A DNA stretch of 5,804 bases, from positions 1-5,804 of the forward strand of contig CAZEJK010000315.1 in the NCBI GenBank assembly GCA_964512045.1. The letters run 5' to 3'. Source of the stretch: CAZEJK01 sp964512045 (GTDB lineage Bacteria > Acidobacteriota > Thermoanaerobaculia > Thermoanaerobaculales > Sulfomarinibacteraceae). The position numbers and the translations under genes were made by a program. Of this stretch, positions 1-4,880 are shown in pieces (the first letter of the stretch is position 1; each line of letters opens with the position of its first letter). Under the pieces are notes generated by a model. It saw nothing but the letters and a program-made list of their open reading frames with translations, searched no databases and was not told where the DNA came from.

Positions 1-166
1 ACAGGTCTTTGACTCCCCAGGCTTTCTTTACCCGTTTCATTAGGTCTTCAGTTGGGATACGGCCGAGGGAGAGGCGGCGGCCCGTCGGCTGGAGCAGCTC
101 GGTTTCGGAGACGTTGCGGTCGTTGATGGTGGCATCCGGGCGTGGGCGGAGGACCCGGATCGACCG
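1..166 (+). other. Broken 5' end of the rhodanese reading frame
   Basis: Read in the frame of the downstream rhodanese, 44-166 encodes sequence typical of the second half of a rhodanese domain, including AAARRLEQLGFGDV and VAVVDGGIRAWAED, and runs straight into the annotated gene. It contains no ATG, GTG or TTG before the TTG at 167, and an in-frame TAG lies at 41-43. Bases 1-60 are visibly less GC-rich than the rest, and none of the three plus frames upstream of the TAG looks like the missing first half of the domain. The simplest reading is a rhodanese gene that lost its 5' part at a junction near base 44, by rearrangement, insertion or misassembly at a contig edge. A real stop mutation is the alternative. 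Confidence 0.55.
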
Positions 167-1123
167 TTGGAACGTCTGCCGCGCTGGCAGCATCTGGTGC
201 CTCCCGTATGGCTGTCGGGCGTCCTGGACGGCACGCGTGTTCCGGCGCCGCCGGCGGGCCGGGTCGTTGTGCTGCATGTTGCCTTTCACAACAGGGCCGA
301 TTACGAGGCAGGTCACGTGCCGGGCGCCCGATTTCTCGACACCGAGGAGCTGGAGGAGCCGGAGCGGTGGAACCGGCGCACGCCGGCCGAGATCGAGCGA
401 GCTCTGTGCGCTCACGGCATCACTGCGCGGAGCACCGTCGTGGTCACCGGCCGGACCGGCACCCCGGACATGTCGCAGGCCGAGCCGGGCCGCGAGGCGG
501 GGCAGATCGCAGCCAACCGCGTGGCCGCGCTGTTGCTCTGGGCCGGGGTGGAGGATGTCCGGGTCCTTGATGGCGGCCTGGGGGCCTGGGAGGCGGCCGG
601 GTACCCGCTCGAGACCCGAGATGTGACCGACACGTCGGTGCCGTCGTTCGGGCTGCGAGTGCCGGCGCGCCCCGAGATCATGATCGACATCGATGATGCC
701 GAGCGGCTTCTGGACGATGACAACGGCGCGCTGGTGAGCGTACGCAGCTGGGCTGAGTTCATCGGTGAGGTCTCTGGCTACCACTACGTCAAGCCGAAAG
801 GACGGATCCCGGGCGCCGTGTTCGGCAACTGCGGCAGCGACGCGTACCACATGCAGAACTACCGCAACCACGACAACACCATGCGCGACTACCGAAGGCT
901 GGAGGCCAACTGGCGCTCGATGGGCATCACCTCCGACAAGGAGGTGGCGTTTTACTGCGGAACCGGTTGGCGAGGTGCGGAGGCGTTCATGTGCGCCTGG
1001 CTGATGGGCTGGCCGAGGGTGGCGGTGTACGACGGCGGCTGGTTCGACTGGAGCATCGACGAGGAGCGACCGCTGGCCACCGGCGTGCCGGACGAGCTTC
1101 CGGCACCGACTGTAGGGCTGTAG
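167..1123 (+). CDS. Multi-domain rhodanese-family sulfurtransferase, 5'-truncated
   Basis: Rhodanese (thiosulfate or mercaptopyruvate sulfurtransferase type) protein; such enzymes pass sulfane sulfur through a cysteine persulfide, usually in the cytoplasm. From the TTG at 167 (318 residues) there are two domains. Residues about 12-150 carry the entry motif YEAGHVPGARFLDTEEL and the exit motif VRVLDGGLGAW, but the active-site loop has TGRTGTPD and no cysteine, so this domain looks structural. Residues about 170-300 carry GRIPGAVFGNCGSDAYH and the catalytic loop CGTGWRG with Cys264, then VYDGGWFDWS. This third domain strongly resembles known CGTGWR rhodaneses. No signal peptide is visible. TTG 167 is only the first formal start: a partial extra domain is encoded just upstream (44-166), so the native protein was longer. 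The gene may be non-functional if nothing restores its 5' end. Substrate and partners are unknown. Confidence 0.82.
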   Translation: MERLPRWQHLVPPVWLSGVLDGTRVPAPPAGRVVVLHVAFHNRADYEAGHVPGARFLDTEELEEPERWNRRTPAEIERALCAHGITARSTVVVTGRTGTPDMSQAEPGREAGQIAANRVAALLLWAGVEDVRVLDGGLGAWEAAGYPLETRDVTDTSVPSFGLRVPARPEIMIDIDDAERLLDDDNGALVSVRSWAEFIGEVSGYHYVKPKGRIPGAVFGNCGSDAYHMQNYRNHDNTMRDYRRLEANWRSMGITSDKEVAFYCGTGWRGAEAFMCAWLMGWPRVAVYDGGWFDWSIDEERPLATGVPDELPAPTVGL

Positions 1124-1214
1124 CGACCAACGCGGCCGCAGGCCGTCTGCAGGAGCGGGTGCCGGTGAGCGTTGTCGGGGGCTGTGGAGAATGCGCGCCC
1201 ATTCACCGCACGCC

Positions 1215-1308
1215 GTCATCTCGACCGAGCTTCCATGGCGTTGCGGTCGGAGTGCGCTCCAGACGGCTTGTACAGCCTTTGGAGCATGTGGCGAGTGGAG
1301 AGATCTCG
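1215..1308 (+). repeat. Intergenic hairpin repeat, copy A
   Basis: The left end is GTCATCTCGACCGAGC (1215-1230) and the right end GCGAGTGGAGAGATCTCG (1291-1308). ATCTC at 1218-1222 can pair with GAGAT at 1300-1304. Inside sits a nested hairpin: GCTCCA (1256-1261) pairs with TGGAGC (1280-1285), and GGCT (1265-1268) with AGCC (1274-1277). The right end recurs at 4299-4327 (25 of 29 bases identical over 1291-1319) and the left end recurs at 5730-5746 (17 identical bases over 1211-1227). From memory, elements beginning TCATCTCGACC and ending GTGGAGAGATCTC are scattered between genes in several high-GC bacteria; I cannot verify this here. Confidence 0.6.
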
Positions 1309-1437
1309 TCGGAGGACCGACGTCAGCTGGATGGCTCACCGCGGCGTGTCTTCCCAGACAGCTGCGTTCGGAGGCCGAGGAGGGCCGCAAGCACGGCGAT
1401 CCGCTCAGGGACAGTGCAGCGAAGGTCCCCGGCGACC

Positions 1438-1460
1438 GGCACCGGGTGCACTCCGGTGCC
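1438..1460 (-). terminator. Stem-loop downstream of the DUF6901-like gene
   Basis: GGCACCG (1438-1444) and CGGTGCC (1454-1460) form a 7-bp perfect stem with a 9-nt loop, 14 nt beyond the stop codon of the minus-strand gene ending at 1475. There is no U-run after it, so it may be a GC-rich intrinsic terminator of the tail-less kind or only an mRNA-stabilising hairpin. Confidence 0.35.
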
Positions 1461-1474
1461 TGCATGCGCGGGTG

Positions 1475-2155
1475 TCAGTCGTCAAGCTCCACCGCGAACA
1501 GTGGCCGGATCTCTGCGAGCCGGCGCTGGACATCGAGATCGGCGGAGTCCGCGAACACGTCGAGGATGATCAGGCTGTTGACGGTCGCGTCACCGACGCC
1601 TGCGCCGCGGATCCGGCTCGCGAGCCCCCTGTTGGTCTGATGCACCTGCTGCAGGAGCTTTCGGAGCTCGTGCAGCTCCCAGTCGCTGGTGAGCCCATCC
1701 TCGGCTCGCAGATACTGCGTGATCAGGTGCATGCCGAGGAACCGGAAGGTGGTGTGCTTGCGACTGGCAAACGGGACATGGAAGCGTGCCATCGGTCGCA
1801 GCTTGCCAAGTACTGGGCATGCCGACAGCGCGAGCAGCAGGCCGACTACAGACCGCAGGGCTCGTTGCGCCGGCATCGTCGCCGCGATCGTGATCTCGTT
1901 GTGGTGCACCGAGACGTCGACCGCCTCGTAGGAGACCCGATCATGGAACAGCTCGACAACGGGCCGGATCGCCAGAGCTGCGGGGCAGCTTCGGCGGCTG
2001 CCTGGGTCCAAGGGGCAGTCGTCACAGCGGTGATTCTTGAGCAGTACCCACTCCGGAAGCGGAGCTTCAGCACGCTCCTCGGACGGATCGATGCTTTCGT
2101 CGACCTCGAGCTCGAACCGGGCGCCTTCGCCGAAGTCGAACACGTACTGGATCAC
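1475..2155 (-). CDS. DUF6901-like conserved protein with a Cys cluster
   Basis: 226 residues from a GTG start, which lies 7 nt after the stop of the upstream lipoprotein gene; the pair is probably co-transcribed. The order of features matches what I recall of the uncharacterised DUF6901 family: an acidic N-terminus (YVFDFGEGARFELEVD), the cluster HRCDDCPLD with Cys44 and Cys47 followed by Cys57 in SCPAALAI, then the strongly conserved-looking stretch GLLLALSACPVLGKLRPMAR (Cys113) and a helical C-terminus ending in IRPLFAVELDD. The cysteines could bind a metal or be redox-active; this is inference. There is no signal peptide or membrane segment, so it is likely cytoplasmic. The Shine-Dalgarno is weak (GAGTGAGA), as expected for translational coupling. 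Function unknown; the family name is from memory and should be checked. Confidence 0.75.
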   Translation of the reverse strand: MIQYVFDFGEGARFELEVDESIDPSEERAEAPLPEWVLLKNHRCDDCPLDPGSRRSCPAALAIRPVVELFHDRVSYEAVDVSVHHNEITIAATMPAQRALRSVVGLLLALSACPVLGKLRPMARFHVPFASRKHTTFRFLGMHLITQYLRAEDGLTSDWELHELRKLLQQVHQTNRGLASRIRGAGVGDATVNSLIILDVFADSADLDVQRRLAEIRPLFAVELDD

Positions 2156-2162
2156 GATGGTC

Positions 2163-2744
2163 TCACTCGATCTTCGTGCATGTCATCGGATCCGAGAGAT
2201 CGAACAGCGCCGCTCGCTCGGCGCGACTGAGGAACGCCATGATGTGCTCCGGCGCTGCGGCGAGTATGACATCGGTGCTGTACTCGCCGCGCTCGATGGT
2301 GCCGGCGAGGTCGCCCCGATCGACGGCCTCGACGAACGCCTGCACGTCGGGCTGCCACACGACCAGCTCGCCGGCCTCGCCGAGACCATACTCGACGAGG
2401 TAGTGATTGGGGAGCCACTCGCCGTCCTCATACACGCGCACCGACAGGAAGCGTCGGGCGTCGACCGGCGTGACCACCAGCTCGTGCTGCTCGGGCACGA
2501 ACTGTTCGTCCTCCCACTCCATGGCGGCGAACACGCCGGTGCCGTCCTCGCGGAAGCGCAGCTGAATTACAGCTCCGCCGCACGCCCAGGCACCCTCGAG
2601 CTGCTCGCGGTCGGCGACCTCGGAGGCCGAGCTGGCGTGCGGCAATGCTGTGGTCATGCTCACTGTGGAGCAGCCGGAGAGCAGCAGAAGAACGGCAAAT
2701 GCCGCCGCGTGCGATCGAGAAACGTCACAAAGGTGCGTGCTCAT
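2163..2744 (-). CDS. Putative lipoprotein, calycin-like beta-rich domain
   Basis: 193 residues. The start is fixed by AAAGGAG (2756-2750), 5 nt before the ATG. Residues 1-24 form a signal peptide with a hydrophobic core (AAAFAVLLLL) and a lipobox LSGC, so Cys25 should be lipidated; Ser26 at +2 would send it to the outer membrane under Lol rules if the cell is diderm. The mature part begins LEGAWACGGAVIQLRF and continues with alternating short strands (GTGVFAAMEWEDEQF, FLSVRVYEDGEW, HYLVEYGL), resembling small lipocalin-like or extracellular ligand-binding barrels, then a helical tail with DPMTCTKIE. Two Cys (in WACGG and MTCTK) could form a disulfide. The reading frame stays open far upstream, but that part is a shadow of the peroxiredoxin gene. 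It lies downstream of a terminator-like hairpin and 7 nt before the DUF6901-like gene. No function can be assigned. Confidence 0.8.
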   Translation of the reverse strand: MSTHLCDVSRSHAAAFAVLLLLSGCSTVSMTTALPHASSASEVADREQLEGAWACGGAVIQLRFREDGTGVFAAMEWEDEQFVPEQHELVVTPVDARRFLSVRVYEDGEWLPNHYLVEYGLGEAGELVVWQPDVQAFVEAVDRGDLAGTIERGEYSTDVILAAAPEHIMAFLSRAERAALFDLSDPMTCTKIE

Positions 2745-2810
2745 GGGAGCTCCTTTGGCAACAACGTACGGCCATCGTAGCCCGTGGAGCCGCCGGGAGC
2801 AACGAGCAAC

Positions 2811-2833
2811 GCCGGCTCCCGTGGGGAGCCGGC
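2811..2833 (-). terminator. Terminator-like hairpin after the peroxiredoxin gene
   Basis: GCCGGCTCCC (2811-2820), loop GTG, GGGAGCCGGC (2824-2833) is a perfect 10-bp stem with a 3-nt loop, 27 nt past the peroxiredoxin stop. On the minus strand it is followed by GTTGCTCGTTG, a T-enriched but not continuous T tail. It probably ends or attenuates transcription before the lipoprotein gene. Confidence 0.6.
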
Positions 2834-2860
2834 GCGTGTTCGGGCGGAGTCCCGCGCGAC

Positions 2861-3529
2861 CTAGAGCTCGCGCTTGGAGAAGTACCAATCGGTGGTCTCG
2901 AACCCTTCCGAGACCCGAGCCGCGGCATCCTCGGTCGTTCCCGGTGGTGGCACGATCACCTTGTCGCCGGGTTGCCATCCTTCGGGTGTGGCGACCTTGT
3001 GCTCGTCGGAGGTCTGCAGCGCCTTGAGCAGGCGGAGGAACTCTGGCACCGAGCGGCCGTTGGTCATCGGGTAGTAGACCATGGCGCGCAGGATGCCGTC
3101 CGGGTCGATGACAAACGTGCAGCGCACCGCAGACGTGTCTCCGGCGCCGGGCTGGATCATGTTGTAGGACAGCGCGACCTCCATCGACAGGTCGGCGATG
3201 ATCGGGAACGGAATCGTGACGCCGAACTTCTCCTCGATGTTGCGCACCCACGCGATGTGCGAGTAGACGCTGTCGATGGACAGGCCGAGCAGCTCGCAGT
3301 TGAGCTTCTGGAACTCGGCGTAGTGCTGGGCGAAGGCGATGAACTCGGTGGTGCACACCGGCGTGAAGTCGGCCGGGTGCGAGAACAGGATCAGCCACTT
3401 CCCGCGGTAGTCGGCGAGTCTTTTGACGCCGTGGGTTGTCGGCGCCTCGAACTCCGGAGCGGGCTCGTTCAGGCGCGGAATATCAAACTCGATCTCGATT
3501 TCGTCGTGATGATGGTCGTGCTCACACAT
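2861..3529 (-). CDS. Peroxiredoxin, Prx6 / 1-Cys type
   Basis: 222-residue thiol peroxidase that reduces hydrogen peroxide, alkyl hydroperoxides or peroxynitrite in the cytoplasm. The active-site block is HPADFTPVCTTEF with peroxidatic Cys59 and the usual Pro52 and Thr56; the partner Arg136 is in AVRCTFVIDPDG, followed by the Prx6-type YYPMTNGR and the C-terminal domain with GDKVIVPPPGTTEDAAAR and DWYFSKREL. Length and C-terminal extension fit the Prx6 subfamily of bacteria and archaea. Related proteins I recall often have DWYFC or DWWFC at the end; here that position is Ser218. Cys78 and Cys137 remain as possible resolving residues. The N-terminus is a His/Asp/Glu-rich tag (MCEHDHHHDEIEIE). 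The start is set by AAAAGGAG (3546-3539), 9 nt before the ATG; upstream in-frame codons to 3730 are not family-like. A possible extended -10, TGGTACACT, lies about 65 nt upstream. The electron donor is unknown. Confidence 0.95.
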   Translation of the reverse strand: MCEHDHHHDEIEIEFDIPRLNEPAPEFEAPTTHGVKRLADYRGKWLILFSHPADFTPVCTTEFIAFAQHYAEFQKLNCELLGLSIDSVYSHIAWVRNIEEKFGVTIPFPIIADLSMEVALSYNMIQPGAGDTSAVRCTFVIDPDGILRAMVYYPMTNGRSVPEFLRLLKALQTSDEHKVATPEGWQPGDKVIVPPPGTTEDAAARVSEGFETTDWYFSKREL

Positions 3530-3726
3530 GCGCAGTAGCTCCTTTTCCAGTGAGTGGTGCGAGGAAACCTCGCGGGGCCGTGACGACCCGGGCAGAGTGT
3601 ACCACCGTCTCACGGCAGCGTCCTTCGCGCCTTTGAGCCCTGTCTGCATCACCGCTCGGTCGTCCGGCTCCACGATCGGGAGCTGCGCCCCGTCGCGAAC
3701 AACAAGGCGGTGATTGTCTGCATATC

Positions 3727-3867
3727 TCATCCGGCAGAACCGCTCAGCTTAGGTTCCCGATAAACGGCTGTAGGTACCCGCACTGCGTCGAAGAGGTCAT
3801 CCAGCAGCTTCAGGCAGTCGCACACCGCCAGAGCAATCAACGCGGAGCTGTCAGCGACAACCAGCAC
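3727..3867 (-). pseudogene. Truncated PIN-domain (DUF3368-type) toxin remnant
   Basis: A GTG at 3867 opens a 46-codon frame that overlaps the antitoxin gene by 17 nt. It reads VLVVADSSALIALAVCDCLK and then LFDAVRVPTAVYREP, an unmistakable PIN-domain N-terminus with the first acidic residue (Asp6) and the second (Glu38). It then goes LSGSAG and stops with TGA at 3727-3729. Intact partners of UPF0175 antitoxins are about 150-165 residues, as in the toxin at 5189-5677, so about two thirds of the protein, including the two later catalytic acids, are missing. None of the following minus-strand frames shows the rest, which suggests deletion rather than a single frameshift. A GAGG-like ribosome site (in GACGAGGGC) precedes it. 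It cannot be an active nuclease. Confidence 0.75.
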
Positions 3868-4120
3868 TACTGCCCTCGTCGAGTAGACTGAGATCAGACT
3901 TCATCTCCTCAGCTTCACCTTGTAGAGACTCGATACCGAGTCTCTTGCACTCCTTCAAGAAGGTGTACCTGTCCACACCTCCGAGCTCACAAGCGCCGCC
4001 GGCCGAAAGCTCCCCTGCTTGGTACATCAGGAGCGCAGCATAGAGCTTGAGCCGATTGCCGAGATCATCCGGGCTCATCCCAACCATGTAGCTCTCTGGC
4101 ACTTCCAGTACGACTTCCAT
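3851..4120 (-). CDS. UPF0175-family antitoxin, orphaned
   Basis: 89 residues. The UPF0175 signature is clear: MEVVLEVPESYM, then NRLKLYAALLMYQAGELS, GGACELGGVDRYTFL and KECKRLGIE, a helix-turn-helix-like core at about residues 36-63. Family members are DNA-binding antitoxins that neutralise PIN ribonucleases and repress their own operon. The ATG at 4120 is preferred over upstream codons because AGGAGG (4130-4125) sits 4 nt before it. Its partner toxin, overlapping at the 3' end, is truncated, so the protein no longer has a cognate toxin here; it might still be kept as a repressor or anti-addiction factor, or be decaying. It lacks the ribbon-helix-helix N-terminus seen in the second UPF0175 protein at 4881, so the two belong to different subgroups. 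It is transcribed away from the repeat-rich block. Confidence 0.85.
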   Translation of the reverse strand: MEVVLEVPESYMVGMSPDDLGNRLKLYAALLMYQAGELSAGGACELGGVDRYTFLKECKRLGIESLQGEAEEMKSDLSLLDEGSSAGCR

Positions 4121-4153
4121 CACGCCTCCTGGGCACGATCCTACGGTCACCTG

Positions 4154-4180
4154 CCAAGGAACCGCCGGGCGGTCGCTTGG
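4154..4180 (-). promoter_or_regulatory. Hairpin in the leader of the orphan antitoxin
   Basis: CCAAG (4154-4158) pairs with CTTGG (4176-4180) and ACCGC (4161-4165) with GCGGT (4169-4173), with a symmetric 2x2 internal loop and a 3-nt loop. The dyad is 33 nt upstream of the antitoxin ATG at 4120. Because UPF0175 proteins repress their own operons, it could be the operator or an mRNA leader hairpin. No clear promoter hexamers were found around it. Confidence 0.35.
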
Positions 4181-4298
4181 TCGAGGTCCGCGATCGGGGC
4201 CTATCGATTCATGTTATCAACGGCTGATCGCGTCACCAAGAATGGACGACACCACGGTGCCAGAGCCAACGGCTTTGCAGATGCCGCGGGAGTACATG

Positions 4299-4327
4299 GC
4301 GAGCGGAGAGATCCCGTAGGAGAACCG
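4299..4327 (+). repeat. Intergenic hairpin repeat, copy B (right end only)
   Basis: This 29-bp segment starting GCGAGCGGAGAGATC matches 1291-1319 of copy A at 25 of 29 positions, in the same orientation. Similarity continues loosely upstream through CATGGC and an ACGGCTT motif (from 4269). The left end of the element, TCATCTCGACC, was not found upstream, so this is a half copy or a strongly diverged one. Its right side abuts the long inverted repeat beginning at 4337. Confidence 0.5.
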
Positions 4328-4336
4328 CCACCGTCT

Positions 4337-4601
4337 GGCGCCGGTACCGGCCCTGGTCCCGGTCCCGATAGCCGGTAGCCGAACCCGGACCACGGAAGCC
4401 CTGGCCACCGGGTTGACCACGAGCCACACTGGTTGATGTCGCTTCGCTGTGTCGACCGCCATCCAGTTTCGAAGCTCCTCGAAGCTCTCTGGATTGGTTG
4501 TTACTGTCGGGTCAACCCGCATCACCGCAGGCCTCTGCGTAGGCATCGTCCGGGGCCGGCTGCCGGCTCCCGGGTCGGGGGCCGGGACTGGGACCGGCGC
4601 C
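4337..4601. repeat. Long imperfect inverted repeat (MITE-like)
   Basis: The left arm 4337-4389 (starting GGCGCCGGTACCGG) and the reverse complement of 4549-4601 (starting GGCGCCGGTCCCAG) align without gaps over 53 bp with 41 identities. Further in, CGGGTTGACC at 4409-4418 is matched by GGTCAACCCG at 4510-4519, so the palindrome reaches an inner loop of about 90 nt (4419-4509). The whole unit of 265 bp has no obvious target-site duplication, and no transposase is encoded. It could be a miniature inverted-repeat element, a BIME-like cluster, or the template of a structured RNA. The arms also read as Gly-Thr-rich peptide (for example GTGTRAGTG on the minus strand), a by-product of the GGGACC repeats. 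Confidence 0.6.
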
Positions 4602-4626
4602 GGGCTGGCATCGTTGGACGACTCGC

Positions 4627-4651
4627 GTGCGGGTTTGGTTCCCGCGCCTAC
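4627..4651 (-). repeat. REP-like element 1 (GTAG plus hairpin)
   Basis: Read on the minus strand it starts with GTAG (4651-4648), then the hairpin GCGGG-AACCAAA-CCCGC (4645-4629), extended by a G-U and a C-G pair. A GTAG tetranucleotide just 5' of an imperfect hairpin is the hallmark of REP sequences mobilised by REP-associated tyrosine transposases. No such transposase is encoded in this window. Confidence 0.5.
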
Positions 4652-4672
4652 GGTATCCTCCGACGCCTCTTC

Positions 4673-4697
4673 GTAGCTGCGGGGTTTATCCCCGCAG
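4673..4697 (+). repeat. REP-like element 2 (GTAG plus hairpin)
   Basis: GTAG (4673-4676) is directly followed by CTGCGGGG (4677-4684), loop TTTAT, and CCCCGCAG (4690-4697), a perfect 8-bp stem. It is inverted relative to REP-like element 1, and their GTAG heads are 21 nt apart, as in a BIME. A further weak hairpin follows at 4703-4730 (CAGA pairing with TCTG, GGC with GCC). Confidence 0.55.
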
Positions 4698-4845
4698 ACG
4701 GGCAGACGGCGTCTTGGCTGAAGCCATCTGTCGCTCGGTCGACCCGATGATCGAGTATCCGGGCCTCGACAGCCGGAAGCGGGCCATACGGTTCCCGGCG
4801 GATGCCTCGCTATTTCGAAGGTGCGCCGGTGTTGAGTAGCTCACC

Positions 4846-4880
4846 TTGACAATGCGTTTACATAACAGCATATTGTAAAC
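4846..4880 (+). promoter_or_regulatory. Promoter and palindromic operator of the intact TA operon
   Basis: A perfect -35 box TTGACA (4846-4851) is followed after 17 bp by CATATT (4869-4874) as -10; TATTGT (4871-4876, 19-bp spacer) is the alternative. A perfect 7-bp inverted repeat, GTTTACA (4856-4862) and TGTAAAC (4874-4880) with an 11-bp centre, covers the spacer and -10 and ends exactly at the antitoxin ATG (4881). Half-site centres are 18 bp apart. Transcription would start at or within a few bases of the ATG and no Shine-Dalgarno is present, so the mRNA is probably leaderless. The operator would be bound by the RHH/UPF0175 antitoxin, giving autorepression. The AT-rich character stands out from the surrounding DNA. 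Confidence 0.75.

Larger units (their letters stand above)
1124..1474. other. Convergent intergenic region without a gene
   Basis: About 350 nt between two genes that point at each other. Open frames here have no recognisable protein content and run on as shadows of the flanking gene. The visible contents are one copy of a hairpin-forming intergenic repeat (1215-1308) and a stem-loop (1438-1460) just past the stop of the minus-strand gene. Nothing else was recognised. Confidence 0.6.
4121..4880. other. Repeat-rich intergenic block without a clear gene
   Basis: About 760 nt between two divergent TA loci. It holds, in order, a hairpin (4154-4180), repeat copy B (4299-4327), a long inverted repeat (4337-4601), two GTAG-headed REP-like hairpins (4627-4697), another small hairpin (4703-4730) and the TA promoter (4846-4880). 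A minus-strand open frame from 4546 to 4217 has plausible protein-like text between the inverted-repeat arms (for example PESFEELRNWMAVDTAKRHQ, about 4415-4510), but it runs through both arms and into copy B, has no good ribosome site and matches no family I know, so I do not call it a gene. A short plus frame, 4747-4839, reads MIEYPGLDSRKRAIRFP and ends before the TA promoter; also unassigned. Confidence 0.6.

Noticed and set aside
1..190. Minus-strand frame reading GRIPTEDLMKRVKKAWGVKD at the left edge
   Set aside because: Reads plausibly, but over 44-190 it is the codon-aligned antisense of clear rhodanese sequence. It could only be real for bases 1-60 if these come from a different gene, which the window is too short to decide.
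1172..2230. 352-codon plus-strand frame opposite the DUF6901-like gene
   Set aside because: No domain-like content; it runs through the intergenic repeat and antisense to a better supported gene.
2861..3398. Long minus-strand extension of the lipoprotein frame upstream of 2744
   Set aside because: It lies inside the peroxiredoxin gene in another frame, is Arg/His-rich, and the lipoprotein has its own strong ribosome site and signal peptide at 2744.
3530..3730. N-terminal extension of the peroxiredoxin from 3730
   Set aside because: Family members begin near the His-rich start at 3529, where AAAAGGAG is correctly placed; the extension has no family similarity.
4217..4546. 109-codon minus-strand frame as a gene
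   Set aside because: It passes through both repeat arms and copy B, lacks a Shine-Dalgarno and has no recognised family; only its middle part is protein-like.
4337..4601. tRNA or known riboswitch in the GC-rich structured block
   Set aside because: No cloverleaf with a T-loop GTTCGA consensus and no recognisable riboswitch core was seen; the folding is a simple long inverted repeat.
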